A stretch of DNA of 64,000 bases. It comes from Lumbricus terrestris (taxonomy: Eukaryota; Annelida; Clitellata; Crassiclitellata; Lumbricidae). Below, piece by piece: positions 48,401 through 63,777 of the stretch. A model generated the notes under the pieces. That model made no database searches, had not been told where the DNA came from, and saw only the letters and a program-made list of their open reading frames with translations. The stretch spans positions 39,559,357-39,623,356 of the forward strand of contig OX457043.1 in the NCBI GenBank assembly GCA_949752735.1, read 5' to 3'. The position numbers and the translations under genes were made by a program. The stretch's first letter is position 1. Every line of letters begins with the position of its first letter.

Positions 48401-50241
48401 CATTTCTCAATTATTTCTTTTGGCTCATGATTTGTCACACTCTTAGTTCTTTCATCCTTAACCATGTACTTCAATCCTTTGATTTTCCCAATTATTACTG
48501 GCTTTATCGGTTGCTCCATTACCATGGCTTGCACTTCGCCATTAAAATGTTCGCTCTCTAAATGTATTTTAGCCAGTGGAAAGCATTTTACGCTTCCATC
48601 TCCTAACATACAATGAGTTTCTTCTCCAGTTAATGCTTCGTCATTTATCAATGATCGCTTCACAATACAACAGGTTGCGCCTGAGTCGTACATACATTTT
48701 ACATTTTTGATCCCATTAACTGTTACTTGATGCTCATTTTCATCCTCTAGACTGATACAATCATCACCGGCTCTTGTCATCATGACACTGGCTGCCATGT
48801 GCATACCTGTATGTGGCATTCTGGTGTGTTCACCTTGTTCTTTTCCAACAACATCACCTATTCTCTGCATTTCACTTTCTTGCATAATCCGGTGGGTTCG
48901 GTTCTCAAATATTTGCACTGCTGCTGCAGTGTGTTTAAATGTACCCCTGTTTTTCTTTGGGCATTGATATGCCTTATGGTTCTGTTCTCCACAGAAAAAA
49001 CAAGTAATCTTATGTCCAGTTGCAATTTCTCTTTCCCTGCTGAATCCTCGGTTTTGATGTGTACCCTGATTTATCTTCACATCACTTCTACTCCTGTTCA
49101 GATTGTACCCAGACTGTTCTTTGGGTCTGTGTTCATACGGTCTACCGTTCAACCTGTCACTATGAAATTTCACATCTGGTTTTACAGACTGCTCGCTGTA
49201 CTTGTAACCGTGTGCTTCAATGTGTGATTCCGCACAAACTAACATGTCCTTCAAACTCATTTTACCCTTCTCTTTTATAAACATACGAAGTTCAGTACTG
49301 CACGTCAGGTAAAACTGATCTTTCAACAATAGATCTTCCACTCCTTCGTAAGTTCTTTCAAATCCCGCTTGTGCTAACCACTGCTGCATATACCTCCTCA
49401 ATCTATGTACAAAACTAGAAGGTGTCTCTCCAGATTCCATTTTACTGGTTTTGAACTTGTTTCGATAACCACCTTCTGTCAGTTGAAATCTCTTCAAAAG
49501 CTGAGTCTTCAAACACTCATAATCTTGCACTTCATCTGCAGACAATCTTTGGTATACTTCCAGTGCTCTGCCTTCCAAATGTCTAGCTAACGTCAACGAC
49601 CAAACTTCTTTTTTAACTTCATACGCAACACAGGTTCGCTCGAATCTCAACAAGTAGGCATCTAAACAATCCTTTGACTCGTTGAATATAGGAAATTTGA
49701 TATTTCTGATTCCTTTATTGTTTTCTCGGTGATCTCCCTGTTGTTGACCATCACCGATCCTCATGTAGTCATTCTCGTGCTCTCGGTTCTGTTCCCCTCT
49801 CGAATCAATTTCACGCATTCTCACTTGTGCTTCAAGTCTCTTTATTTCTAACTGGTGTTCGCGCTGCTCTCTGGCTTCTGTTGCCAAGCGATTTTCTCTC
49901 GCTTCTGTCTCAACTGCTTCACGATTCAATCTGGCTTCTGCTTCAGCACTCCTGATTGCTTCCAATTCCACTTCAGCCTTCTTTGCTTGCATTGCAGCCT
50001 CTGTTTCAGCTTTTCTCATTGCTGCTTCTGCTTCGGCTTTTCTCGTTTCTGCTTCTGTTTCAGCTTTCCTAGTTTCTGCTGCTGCTTCAGCTAATTTCAT
50101 CTCTTTGGCGATCTCCCTCTCAGTCGCTCTATCTTGTCTCCATTCTGCCTGTCTTTCTTTGACAAAGGCACGTGTCTCGTCCCCTTCCATGTTCATCCGT
50201 TTGGCAATTTCTAACCAAGCTTCAAAATCGCTGACAGACAT
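45418..50241 (-). CDS. Gag-Pol polyprotein (protease-integrase-reverse transcriptase-RNase H order)
   Basis: Single intact 1607-residue ORF. Residues about 30-150 are Glu/Lys/Ala-rich and probably coiled coil. About 180-360 is a retrotransposon Gag region, followed by a CCHC zinc knuckle CFFCGEQNHKAYQC (near 412-425). Protease has DSGA near 518. Then comes the integrase: an HHCC zinc domain (about 769-800), a core with Asp in CIDIIGEV (near 830), Asp in TDRGSQF (near 889) and Glu in CVERLNG (near 923), and a GPY-type C-terminal module (near 1067). Reverse transcriptase follows (about 1200-1400) with YVDD near 1341, then RNase H with TDASGSG near 1490 and ETDH. Integrase first is the key oddity; in Ty3/gypsy relatives it normally comes last. 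No stop or frameshift separates gag from pol, so expression of the excess Gag these elements need would have to come from processing or another mechanism. Confidence 0.96.
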   Translation of the reverse strand: MSVSDFEAWLEIAKRMNMEGDETRAFVKERQAEWRQDRATEREIAKEMKLAEAAAETRKAETEAETRKAEAEAAMRKAETEAAMQAKKAEVELEAIRSAEAEARLNREAVETEARENRLATEAREQREHQLEIKRLEAQVRMREIDSRGEQNREHENDYMRIGDGQQQGDHRENNKGIRNIKFPIFNESKDCLDAYLLRFERTCVAYEVKKEVWSLTLARHLEGRALEVYQRLSADEVQDYECLKTQLLKRFQLTEGGYRNKFKTSKMESGETPSSFVHRLRRYMQQWLAQAGFERTYEGVEDLLLKDQFYLTCSTELRMFIKEKGKMSLKDMLVCAESHIEAHGYKYSEQSVKPDVKFHSDRLNGRPYEHRPKEQSGYNLNRSRSDVKINQGTHQNRGFSREREIATGHKITCFFCGEQNHKAYQCPKKNRGTFKHTAAAVQIFENRTHRIMQESEMQRIGDVVGKEQGEHTRMPHTGMHMAASVMMTRAGDDCISLEDENEHQVTVNGIKNVKCMYDSGATCCIVKRSLINDEALTGEETHCMLGDGSVKCFPLAKIHLESEHFNGEVQAMVMEQPIKPVIIGKIKGLKYMVKDERTKSVTNHEPKEIIEKCTEVENKGILMRKTEHEERPVGAKKTVRFSDNVIRSQDEKLMTVAVVETRAEAKKVAKYKPLKVAEMPNLNVSVKEIQELQSQDETMSKQMERAIEWDGNEDNIEDKPYVKKKGLLYKRYKEVQKDEVKWQLMVPKPLRDKVLAVAHNSLLSAHLGMRKTHDKILNEFYWPGIGQDIRRYVLSCDICQKSVDKKVNHKAPMGHLPVLDVPFKHICIDIIGEVNPMSARGYRYILTIIDLSTRYPEAIPLKGISTEEVAEALFGFYCRMGVPQKIHTDRGSQFTSELMAEVNKMLLIKHTMTSPYHAMGNGCVERLNGTIKATLRKLIGEQAKEWDRYIAPLLFALRDTVHESHGFTPFELIFGRSCRGPVQILKELWTNETVEEEVKDVYTYMQDLRERIEETCDMAQKAIHKANAKNKKYYDRKARYRKLEIGDKVLLLLPSCKNKMLVKWQGPYVVREKIGDYDYRVEIEKGKIKTYHINILKKYHEREDAETVAYISAVVYDGKVGEDEEEEILDLYVSEQTETYEDVDINPDLDEEQKGEMRKLLKKYEDIFTDKPGRTDLVKHEIHLTSEEPVRQRAYPTPYHLQKEIDKEIQTMLDNKVIERSEAAYAAPLVVVKKSDGSNRLCCNYKQLNKLTIFDPEPMMTNEDIFNKLSGSRIYSKFDFCKGYWQIPMSPESKDYTTFVCANGIYKFNVMPFGLINSASSYNRLIRKILQGTENLESYVDDILAHNKGWREHLKTLEIFFERVRQANLTLKPKKCSIGYGKIDFLGHTLNKDDISPKEKSVDKIVDMPRPKTKKQVRSFLGAINYYRKFIPHCAEIMAPLSDLTKKIAPGMVEWNEELEDSFTKLKNELAKEPILRLPNLEKDFILQTDASGSGIGCVIMQQYEGTNHPIAYASRKLLERERRYSVEERECLAIMWGISRFDRYLCGKTFTIETDHCGLQYMKEGRMKNARVMRWSLALQNYSFNIRYIKGSENVMSDYLSRGIV

Positions 50242-50580
50242 ACTTACTGTCTTACTTGCTGACTAGCAACTTATGACAAAAATATTGGCAACAATGTGCG
50301 CTATTTAAATTTCTAACAATTAGAAATTGTTCAACTCTGCAAAGTGTCAATTCAGTTCCGCAACAACAACTAATCTATTAAACTATTAGAGATTAGTAGT
50401 TCATACAACCTACTGCAGTATCTTCAATCTACAATTTCAGATTTAGTCTCTAACAATCTCCTAGCTATAATTGTTCAAAGCTTTTCTAATACTGTTCAAA
50501 AGACAGTTATCTTTACTGATTCAAATCTTTACTGACTTAAATCTTTACTGACTTAAATCCCGGGCATGGGCCCCCACTCT
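50242..50580 (-). promoter_or_regulatory. Retrotransposon leader and primer-binding site
   Basis: On the - strand the 5' LTR ends ...GACA, then AGAG, then TGGGGGCCCATGCCCGGG (50576-50559). This has the TGG start and GC content expected for the complement of a tRNA 3' end ending in CCA. The four-base spacer is longer than usual. The leader also has three ACTGA(C/T)T(C/T)AAATC-type repeats next to the site (about 50515-50560). Confidence 0.65.
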
Positions 50581-51620
50581 TGTCACCGACTATTGAATCT
50601 AGGGTTTTAAATCTAGTTTTAATAGGGAACTTTATGCTCAGAGGCTTTTCGGGTGATCAATATTAGAATGAGCTAGGACCTAAAACAAATGTAGCTAAGA
50701 TTCGTTTAAAGATTATATTAAAGAAAACAATATCAAACATTAAAATACAATATCAATAATCTTATCTACTTATTGTGGCGTATTACCTAATAATATTATA
50801 GCTTGTTTCTTAACTTCCACGTTGGACTTCTCCAGCGTAGATGTAGAAGTTCTTCAGTTCGTATGGATTGGAATGAAGGTTCGAAGAGGAAGGAAGGTCA
50901 CCTTCTTCTTGCTTGCCGTCGTTTCCAATTCTCTTCTGTAGCTGTGTAGACGGAGAATACTGTAGTTGGGCACAGCACTCTGTAGTTTCGTCCGCCTCGT
51001 TGATTCTTGACAAGCAACGGTAGCTTCTCGTCGCTTGCTCGTCTTGTTGTCGTTTCGCTCCTTCTTTCTGCCGTCGAACTCCAATCGCAATTGTAGTTCC
51101 GAATTCGATCTTCTCCGATGTCGATCGCAGCTCACTCGCAAGTGTCACATCAAACTTCGCAAAGTTTCCGTTCGACACGCCCTGGTATCTCTATTCCCAA
51201 GGACTTATAGTCTCACCAGTGGGACAGGCCGACAGCGTGTCGCCTTCCACACCCAATTCCCCGTCAGATCTTCTGAATTACCGACGAGAACGCCACGTTT
51301 GACTAATGGCCGTTCTCGCTCAGAAATCTACGTCTTCTTCCTTCGCCATCTTTTCGCTGTCTAACTTTATCGTCTGCCGTTGTTGCCGTCTGCTCAAGTT
51401 TGACGCTGCTTTCCGCCCTCCGTTGTATTTCAATAATTGATGTAGCGCGTATTCAAGAATTGTTATAGCGCTATTATTATTATCTAACTTAATGCCACAA
51501 GTAATATTAATTATAATCTACAATACGCCACATATTGTCTAGCTTAATTCTTACCTATTTAATACTTATACAATGCATCATTTAATAGGTTTGTTTGATA
51601 AGAAGCATTCTACCGCTACA
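50581..51620 (-). repeat. 5' LTR
   Basis: Partner of 44221-45260, same length, one difference at 50786. Serves as the promoter end of the element in - strand orientation. Confidence 0.95.
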
Positions 51621-52488
51621 CTGTTATCAGATGCATAAATAGAACTAAGTCTTATAGAAGGAATTTAGATGGACGGATATAGAATTGAATCGGGACACCC
51701 GGACAGTCAGCATCCCTTAGCAATGAATGGGTTACGTCATTAGACACTTGTGTGTATAGCTACGTCGATCAATCAGATCTCATAATATTATCTAGATTCA
51801 GATCCAATCAGATCCGTTCTGTGCTCTTTCCACAGCATATGTCGATCAGTCCTTTACCTTTATTTTCCAGGATCCAGTTCAGCACCATAGGACATTATTA
51901 TACGTATAAACCTGGTCTCGGTCTTTCCTTGGTTGGGCCAATATAAATGGGCCACTATTAATTTCAATGACCTTCCTCCCTTCATCGTTTTTCCTGCTAC
52001 TGCTCGCTGCAAATGTGGTATCGAAGAGCAGTTCCAGATGTAGTCTCATCTAGTTCATTTCTCTTCTACTTCTGCTGAAGGTTCCTAATTGTCGGCAGAT
52101 TCTAGCCCCAGATTTTCGACCCAGACTCGATTACAGGAAAAACACGGTAGGCCCATACGTCAATTAGCGCGAAACATACGACCACAAACATATGTAGGCT
52201 ATAATATTATATAGGAGGATATGGTCAACAACATCGCGCCGCACAAACAACTATCTAATGCGATTACTGACCTCTGTTATGCCCGGTACAAAGAGGTAGC
52301 AGACAAACGCCCTAGTAGCCTACTTGAAATACAGTTTCTCTGTATTGCCTGTGACTTTTGTATACTAAACTCATTTCGGGGCTGCGGTATTCAATTCAAT
52401 CCAATGTTTCAAATCATCGACTCTCTCGGTCAAAACCTGAGACCTTTGAATCACGCCACGTAAGGTTTACATCACCCTGCTACGAGAT
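51621..52488. other. Intergenic
   Basis: Begins with the right CTGTT duplication. No repeat or gene recognised up to the first MITE of the hAT cluster. Confidence 0.5.
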
Positions 52489-52496
52489 ATTTAGGC

Positions 52497-52846
52497 CATG
52501 GGCGGAGACTTGGGGGGGGGGGGACAGGGGACGGTCCCCTCAATTAATGTGGTGGGGGATGGCCCATGCATTTGTTCCCCCCAATCGTTAAGCGTTAGGA
52601 CATGTCACGTTAGAAGTGATGACCAAAAAATTTAAAATTTAAAAATAAAAGTCATGAACTTTTTTGCGCAGATAATATTGGGTTTTCGTCGACATTTTCG
52701 AAGGGATGACTAAAAAAAGGTCGTCAACTTTTTTGGCCAGCAAAAATGGAAAATTTCGTCGGTGATTCACCCATTCGTCCACCCGAAATCTTCGGACGGT
52801 CGTTTTTGTTCCTACTCCCAAGTCTCCGCCCAAGTCTCCTTCCATG
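52497..52846. mobile_element. hAT-type MITE, degenerate TSD
   Basis: Left CATGGGCGGAGACTTGGG. The right end read inward is CATGGAAGGAGACTTGGG, and the GGGCGGAGACTTGGG block is repeated once more inside it. Flanking octamers ATTTAGGC (52489-52496) and ATTCTGGC (52847-52854) agree at 6 of 8 bases. A poly-G run lies at 52512-52523. The interior shares GTCGTCAACTTTTTTGGC with 1-185. Confidence 0.7.
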
Positions 52847-52931
52847 ATTCTGGCCTAATACAAACTTTGGTAGACCGTTATCTTGTGGTAGAATTATGTT
52901 TCTTCCGAGGTCGAGCACTAAGCCATGGCAT

Positions 52932-53860
52932 TAGTGATGTAGCTTTTCCGGAAAAGTATTTTGCCGGAAAGTTTCCGGAAACTTTCCGGAAACTTTCCGG
53001 AAACTTTCCGGAAAATTTCCGAAGAACCAGAAAAATACATTTAACTCATAAAATATCAGAATTTCACTATTATAAATTTTTCTTATAGTTTAAACTCCTT
53101 TTATTAACAGTACTTCTGTCGATGCAAACAATGTTGAACTTAAAAATAATTAATATGAGCAATAAACACTGTTCATTAAAAGCATTTCAGACTAGAGTAG
53201 CCTATAGAAAACTAGTTGCTTGCATGTCTGTAGTCATCTCTGTTGCAGGAAATGTGTAAAAAACTGATATAAACATGAAACAATACTACATCAATTGCTG
53301 TTTCTGTCATATTTTCATAACTCACAAATATGAAGGTGACTGAATGATAAAAAATATTTTCTCAAAATTCACAGCGAAGTTTAATTACGTTTAATTCCTA
53401 AGTGTATTTTTGGGCTGTGTGATCAATCTGAACAATTATCACTAGCTAGCAGTACCATCTATTGAATAAACTATCAGTTATAACCACCTAAGACAGTTTA
53501 TATAGTATTGATGTATTTGATAACATTATATTGAAAGAAAATTCGGACTCCTTAGAATTGAGTATGTATTTAATAATATTTTATTGGTGAAAAAATACGT
53601 CGGAAAGTTTCCGAAAAAATATGAAACTTTCCGGACAATTTTTCCTCCTCACAACACTAACTGCTTATAGTGATTGATGTATTTAGTAACATTATATTGA
53701 AAGAAAATTTCGGACTCATTAGAATTGACTATGTATTTAATAATATTTTATGGTGGAAAAATATGTCGGAAAGTTTCCGGAAAGATACGTCGGAAAGTTT
53801 CCGAAACTTTCCGGAAAGATATGAAACTTTCCGACGGAAAGTTTCCGCCTCACAACACTA
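52932..53860. mobile_element. hAT-type non-autonomous element, TSD CATGGCAT
   Basis: 929 bp. Left TAGTGATGT, right read inward TAGTGTTGT. Perfect 8-bp direct repeat CATGGCAT at 52924-52931 and 53861-53868. Both ends hold arrays of GGAAACTTTCC palindromes (about 52950-53022 and 53765-53850). The interior has a direct repeat of about 130-160 bp (about 53505-53640 and 53665-53790). No coding capacity. Confidence 0.9.
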
Positions 53861-53896
53861 CATGGCATAGTCTACTTTCCATGCTTAGAGTGAAAT

Positions 53897-54030
53897 CATG
53901 GGCGGAGTTTATCAGGGGCTAGGGGGAATAAGCCCCCCAAGAAGACCCAGATTCATTTTTGCTACAGTGTAAATGGTATCTTTTCCCGGACTTAGCCCCC
54001 CCCAAGAACGGAAATCAAACTCCGCCCATG
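53897..54030. mobile_element. 134-bp hAT-type MITE, TSD AGTGAAAT
   Basis: Perfect inverted ends CATGGGCGGAGTTT and AAACTCCGCCCATG, flanked by the perfect 8-bp direct repeat AGTGAAAT (53889-53896 and 54031-54038). The ends resemble those of 52497-52846, suggesting one family. Confidence 0.92.
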
Positions 54031-54204
54031 AGTGAAATTAAAAAGCATCTCTTGAAATCGATTGTTACTTGTAGACTTCAGTTCCTATACATGTAGGTAA
54101 CGGTAGGCCTAATGCGAAAGATCGCGCGTTTCTCCCTGATGCACTTTTGTGTGGCATTCAGAAATTAAACAATTAACATCTGGGGAGTACCTATATATAG
54201 CCTC

Positions 54205-54478
54205 CAGTGGGGTAGACAAGGGGGATTGGGAGTTAAACCCCCATTAGCTTAGGAAAAAGTGTTTTAGACGGATATATATTTACCCACTTAAATAACAAAA
54301 ACAAAACGGCAAATATTGTTTGTAGCAACAATTGTTTTTCGTACTTTATTCCCTTTGTTACTTTATTCCTTTTTATGTACTATAATACTGTTGGGTTGGT
54401 GTCAGGAAGGGCATTCGGCAAGGCCATAACCTTCCTTCCCCCCCCCCCCTCCATAATAAATTCCTGGCTACTCCACGG
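54205..54478. mobile_element. Probable hAT-type MITE
   Basis: Left CAGTGGGGTAGACAAGG and right, read inward, CCGTGGAGTAGCCAGG are imperfect inverted ends of the common CAGTGGnGTAGCCAGG type. Flanks ATAGCCTC and TAGCCGTC are only partly alike. A poly-C run lies at 54438-54450. Confidence 0.5.
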
Positions 54479-55099
54479 TAGCCGTCCGAACCTTATTGCA
54501 TAGATTACACTCTATAAATATCATATGCTTTGACAAACAGGCAAAGGCATTCATTTAATTAATTCATTTCAAGAATTTCTATATTATACACGTTACACCA
54601 ATAGGCCTAGGCCTATTACCCGCTAAAGTGGTGCAGCTCTTTTCATAGTCAAGCAGTTCTAATTGTGAATAAGTTCAGGTCTACCTATCGAATGAACACG
54701 GTACAATGGAACGCCATCTAGTGAATGAGTTCAAAATCAAACTTCTTGCAAGTGAAAAGGAGAATGCAATATACAGTTATACACAGTACTCAAAATAAGA
54801 TTGTGCTCTGCCAGCAGTATAAATAATTGATTATTTATACTGTGGTGCAACTTTTCTTTGATGGAAAATGACACTTAAGCTGTTCAATAATATGCAAATA
54901 CGTGTTTAAAATACCATGATACCACGTACGTGAAAGTATGAACGAAAATTTACATTTTTGGTGTTCAGACTATAGGCCTACCGTCGACTATAATTCCCTC
55001 ATTTCCATCCCCAGGATTTACGGCCCTGGGCGCTTATGTAATATTATACACCTTCATATAGGCCTATTATATTAGTATAATAACCTTGTCATGTCTCAA
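54479..55099. other. Intergenic
   Basis: AT-rich sequence without recognisable gene. TAGGCCTAGGCCTA occurs near 54602. Confidence 0.5.
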
Positions 55100-55735
55100 A
55101 CTACATGCTTGAGGTACTTCACTGGCTCCCTGTTCGCCAGCGTATTGAGTTCAGGGTAGCTGCATTGGTATGGCGATGTTGTCAGGGCCTCGCCCCAATT
55201 TACCTCCGAGAGCTATGCAGCTTTACATTGGGTATCCAAGGACGTCGTCAGCTACGCTCCGCTGAAAAGGGATTGAGCAGTGGCGGCGCCAGGATTTTAG
55301 TTTGGGGGCTGAGTCCTCGCGGAGGAAATTTTCCATTTCATCCGCCAAAATTTCTAACCTTTTTTAGTCATCCGGTCTAAAATCGTAGAAATATTTCAGT
55401 AAAAAACCCGGATGACCTTTTTAGGGGACTTAGCCTTTTATAGGCGGGGCTTAGCCCCCAATCCCCCTTAGCGCCGCCACTGTAAGGGAGTCCTCTTAGC
55501 TTCTTTTGCTCGTACTACTACCATGAAGAATCGAGCCATTTCTGTGGTTGGCCTAGTGGTCTGGAATGGCCTTCCTTTTGAGCTACGCCTATACCCTGGG
55601 ACTCTATCAGGACCTTACTAAACTTTAAACTGTTCTTTTTGGGCGTGCTGGAGTCGGGAGCGCCTTTGAGTAGTTTTTTCTTAACAGAGCGCTATATAAA
55701 TGTCCGAATGAATAATAACATTATTGTTATGTTAT
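55100..55735 (+). mobile_element. LINE ORF2 3' end, split by a MITE
   Basis: The + strand reads LEVLHWLPVRQRIEFRVAALVW, then QGLAPIYLREL, the usual tail of CR1/L2-type reverse transcriptase proteins. After the 209-bp MITE at 55275-55483 the homologous tail resumes with FARTTTMKNRAISVVGLVVWNGLP. It ends in GCGCTATATAAATG plus an AT-rich tail near 55690-55735. 5'-truncated and frame-broken, so not active. Confidence 0.8.
55275..55483. mobile_element. hAT-type MITE inside the LINE
   Basis: Inverted ends around CAGTGGCGGCGC and GCGCCGCCACTG. Octamers AAGGGATT (55267-55274) and AAGGGAGT (55484-55491) flank it, 7 of 8 matching. Excision in silico reconnects the LINE reading frame region, which supports the boundaries. 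Confidence 0.8.
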
Positions 55736-55741
55736 ACACTA

Positions 55742-56339
55742 GGCCAGTCAAAAATATGGGAAATTCATCATGAACCCGGAGATTTACTATGGCAGACCTT
55801 TTTTGGCAGAATATTGTACGTCAATACCCTACTAAACTACTGTAGAAATGCTACTTAATTCCAACATGGGGAAATATGTTTAAATCGTTAATTAGTGTGA
55901 TGCAAATTATGACTGCGCGTATAGCGTTTCGCTTAGTCATCGCCTATGCATTATGAGCGTGGCCTTAAGTGCGGGGTAGTTATCAACCACACTCTGCAGA
56001 GTTTTTGCATAAAATGTTATTTATTTTTTCTCCAAGATCGACATTTACATAGTTCAGATAATAAATATATTAATAAATATTTAAAAAAATTAAATCGGTA
56101 ATTTCACTGCGTTTCCAGCAGATAAATCGTACTTCCGCCAGTCCTTGAAATGTAAACAAACTCGTATAGTCATAGCTGTTGGTCGTCTGCTCAAAACTAA
56201 ATTCAAAATTTTAATTATTTCCCCATATCGCATTTTGTTAGCATTTCTACCACATATTCTTTAGTCCATTTAGAAACTTTTCGTGCAAAAATTTGCTTGC
56301 CATAGTAAATCTCCGGGTTTAAGACTTAATTGACTGGAC
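55742..56339. mobile_element. Tc1/mariner-type MITE (TA-flanked)
   Basis: 598 bp between TA at 55740-55741 and TA at 56340-56341. Ends GGCCAGTCAA and, read inward, GTCCAGTCAA; further in, both sides have CCCGGAGATTTACTATGGCA and matching TAGAAATGCT and GGGGAAATA words, so the arms extend about 130 bp with gaps. No ORF. Confidence 0.82.
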
Positions 56340-56589
56340 TACACCTCAATGGATGCATCGCGCTCTAAATGTGACGTCACAATACATTGCTTCAATACGT
56401 CGTTGCCTCGTTGGCCATTAATTTAGCCTAATTTTCGGTTGATATATAATAAATTTTCGGTTTCGTAGACATTAATTTCTATCGACAACCGATCGGTTTT
56501 CTTAATCGTGGTGTTGAGGTTGACTGTGGCAAGAATCGACGTTCTGTTCATCTGCCGATCGTCATAATTATTTCGTTCCTTTTTTCGCC

Positions 56590-62656
<6,067 letters not shown>

Positions 62657-62862
62657 TCCATTGAGATGGATATGTTAACGATGGGGGAACAATCTCCTGC
62701 ATAAAAGTTTCGATAACTTTCGGAATGGTTGTGCAATGGCAACAAACATCTGCAGTTTACAAAATTTACTGAAATTTACTGAAATGTGACTTTAAGACTT
62801 ATGGGAAATTCGTTTACCTTGAAGTTCGTTCTTCACTTAGGCCCTATCCGTTCTCTTATTCT

Positions 62863-62868
62863 AATAAA
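62863..62868 (+). terminator. Poly(A) signal candidate of the F-box-like gene
   Basis: AATAAA about 205 bp after the stop codon at 62656, the first such hexamer downstream. Cleavage site not seen. Confidence 0.5.
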
Positions 62869-62869
62869 A

Positions 62870-63228
62870 TTCTGCTTCTATCTTCATTGACTTGTATTAA
62901 TCAGAATAGCTATTGGTAGGTCTATACTTTCAGTTCATGTCTCTGCATGACTGGTTCCAACTAACCAAAGCTCACCACCATTCTCTTCAACCTTTCATGG
63001 GGGGGGGGGGGGAATCATGTCCTATGCAAAATCGGGAGGTTTTGTTGGGGGTGCAACGTCCAGAGGGATAATGTCCTTCACTCGTCACACATAGCCACAA
63101 ACACAAATAAATGCCTTAAGTAGGACATAATGTATAGACCTAAAGTGAGATATGAATTTGATACCATTTATATATTATTGGAATTAAATTTTAATTCTTA
63201 CATTATGAAGTGACTGACAGACAGGGAA
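62870..63228. other. Intergenic
   Basis: A run of 13 G at about 62999-63012 is the only notable feature. No gene. Confidence 0.5.
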
Positions 63229-63458
63229 ACTGGTTGCACTCTGCCAGTGCCCGACCCAAGCCTGGATAAAGGAGGAGGAGGGCGTCGCTAATGGTCTTGT
63301 TACCACACAGTGACGTTAAACTGCATATACACACAGATATGGAAATTCGATGAGTGAGTGAGTATTTGCAGTTTAACGTCACTGTGTGATAGCAAAGATC
63401 ATTAGCGACGCCCTCCTTTATCCAGGCTTGGGACTGTCACTGGCAGAGTGCAACCAGT
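63229..63458. repeat. Fold-back inverted repeat
   Basis: Arms of about 90-95 bp (63229-63324 and 63367-63458) pair with few gaps. Shared words include TTGCACTCTGCCAGTG, CAAGCCTGGATAAAGGAGG, GGGCGTCGCTAATG and CAGTGACGTTAAACTGCA. The spacer of about 42 bp contains GAAATTCGATGA, repeated just outside the right arm (about 63469). Probably a fold-back MITE. Confidence 0.85.
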
Positions 63459-63777
63459 GGCGGAGTTGAAATTCGATGAATGAGTTATTAACGAGCCAGC
63501 ACCAATGAGCGACGATTGGGTAAGCGATCGAGCAAAGTGATGCAAAGGATGGGCAGAAGCACTGGCTTCAGAGGCTGCAAGTCTGGACATGGATCCATCC
63601 ATCATCCTAATATCCCTCACTGCAGATGCTGCAGCCTCCGTTTAAACACTCTGGAGGTGACCAACCTACGCCACCACACACCTCACTCGAGCGTACGTCT
63701 ATTGCCGATACATGTGTAGGAGGAATATCCATCTCGGCGCGTGTACGTCTGTACGTAGATACATGTCAATCACGTAT

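Larger units (their letters stand above)
44221..51620 (-). mobile_element. Complete LTR retrotransposon, Ty3/gypsy-related with Gmr1-type order
   Basis: 7400 bp bounded by two 1040-bp LTRs and a direct 5-bp target duplication CTGTT (44216-44220 and 51621-51625). On the - strand it reads 5' LTR (51620-50581), leader with primer-binding site, one Gag-Pol ORF (50241-45418), polypurine tract, and 3' LTR (45260-44221). The LTRs differ at one position that I can see (44426 versus 50786), so insertion is very recent. The integrase lies before reverse transcriptase, as in Ty1/copia, although the proteins are of Ty3/gypsy type. This is the arrangement described for Gmr1-like elements. The copy looks complete. 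Confidence 0.96.

Noticed and set aside
45999..50094. + strand ORFs opposite Gag-Pol
   Set aside because: Antisense shadows of the polyprotein.
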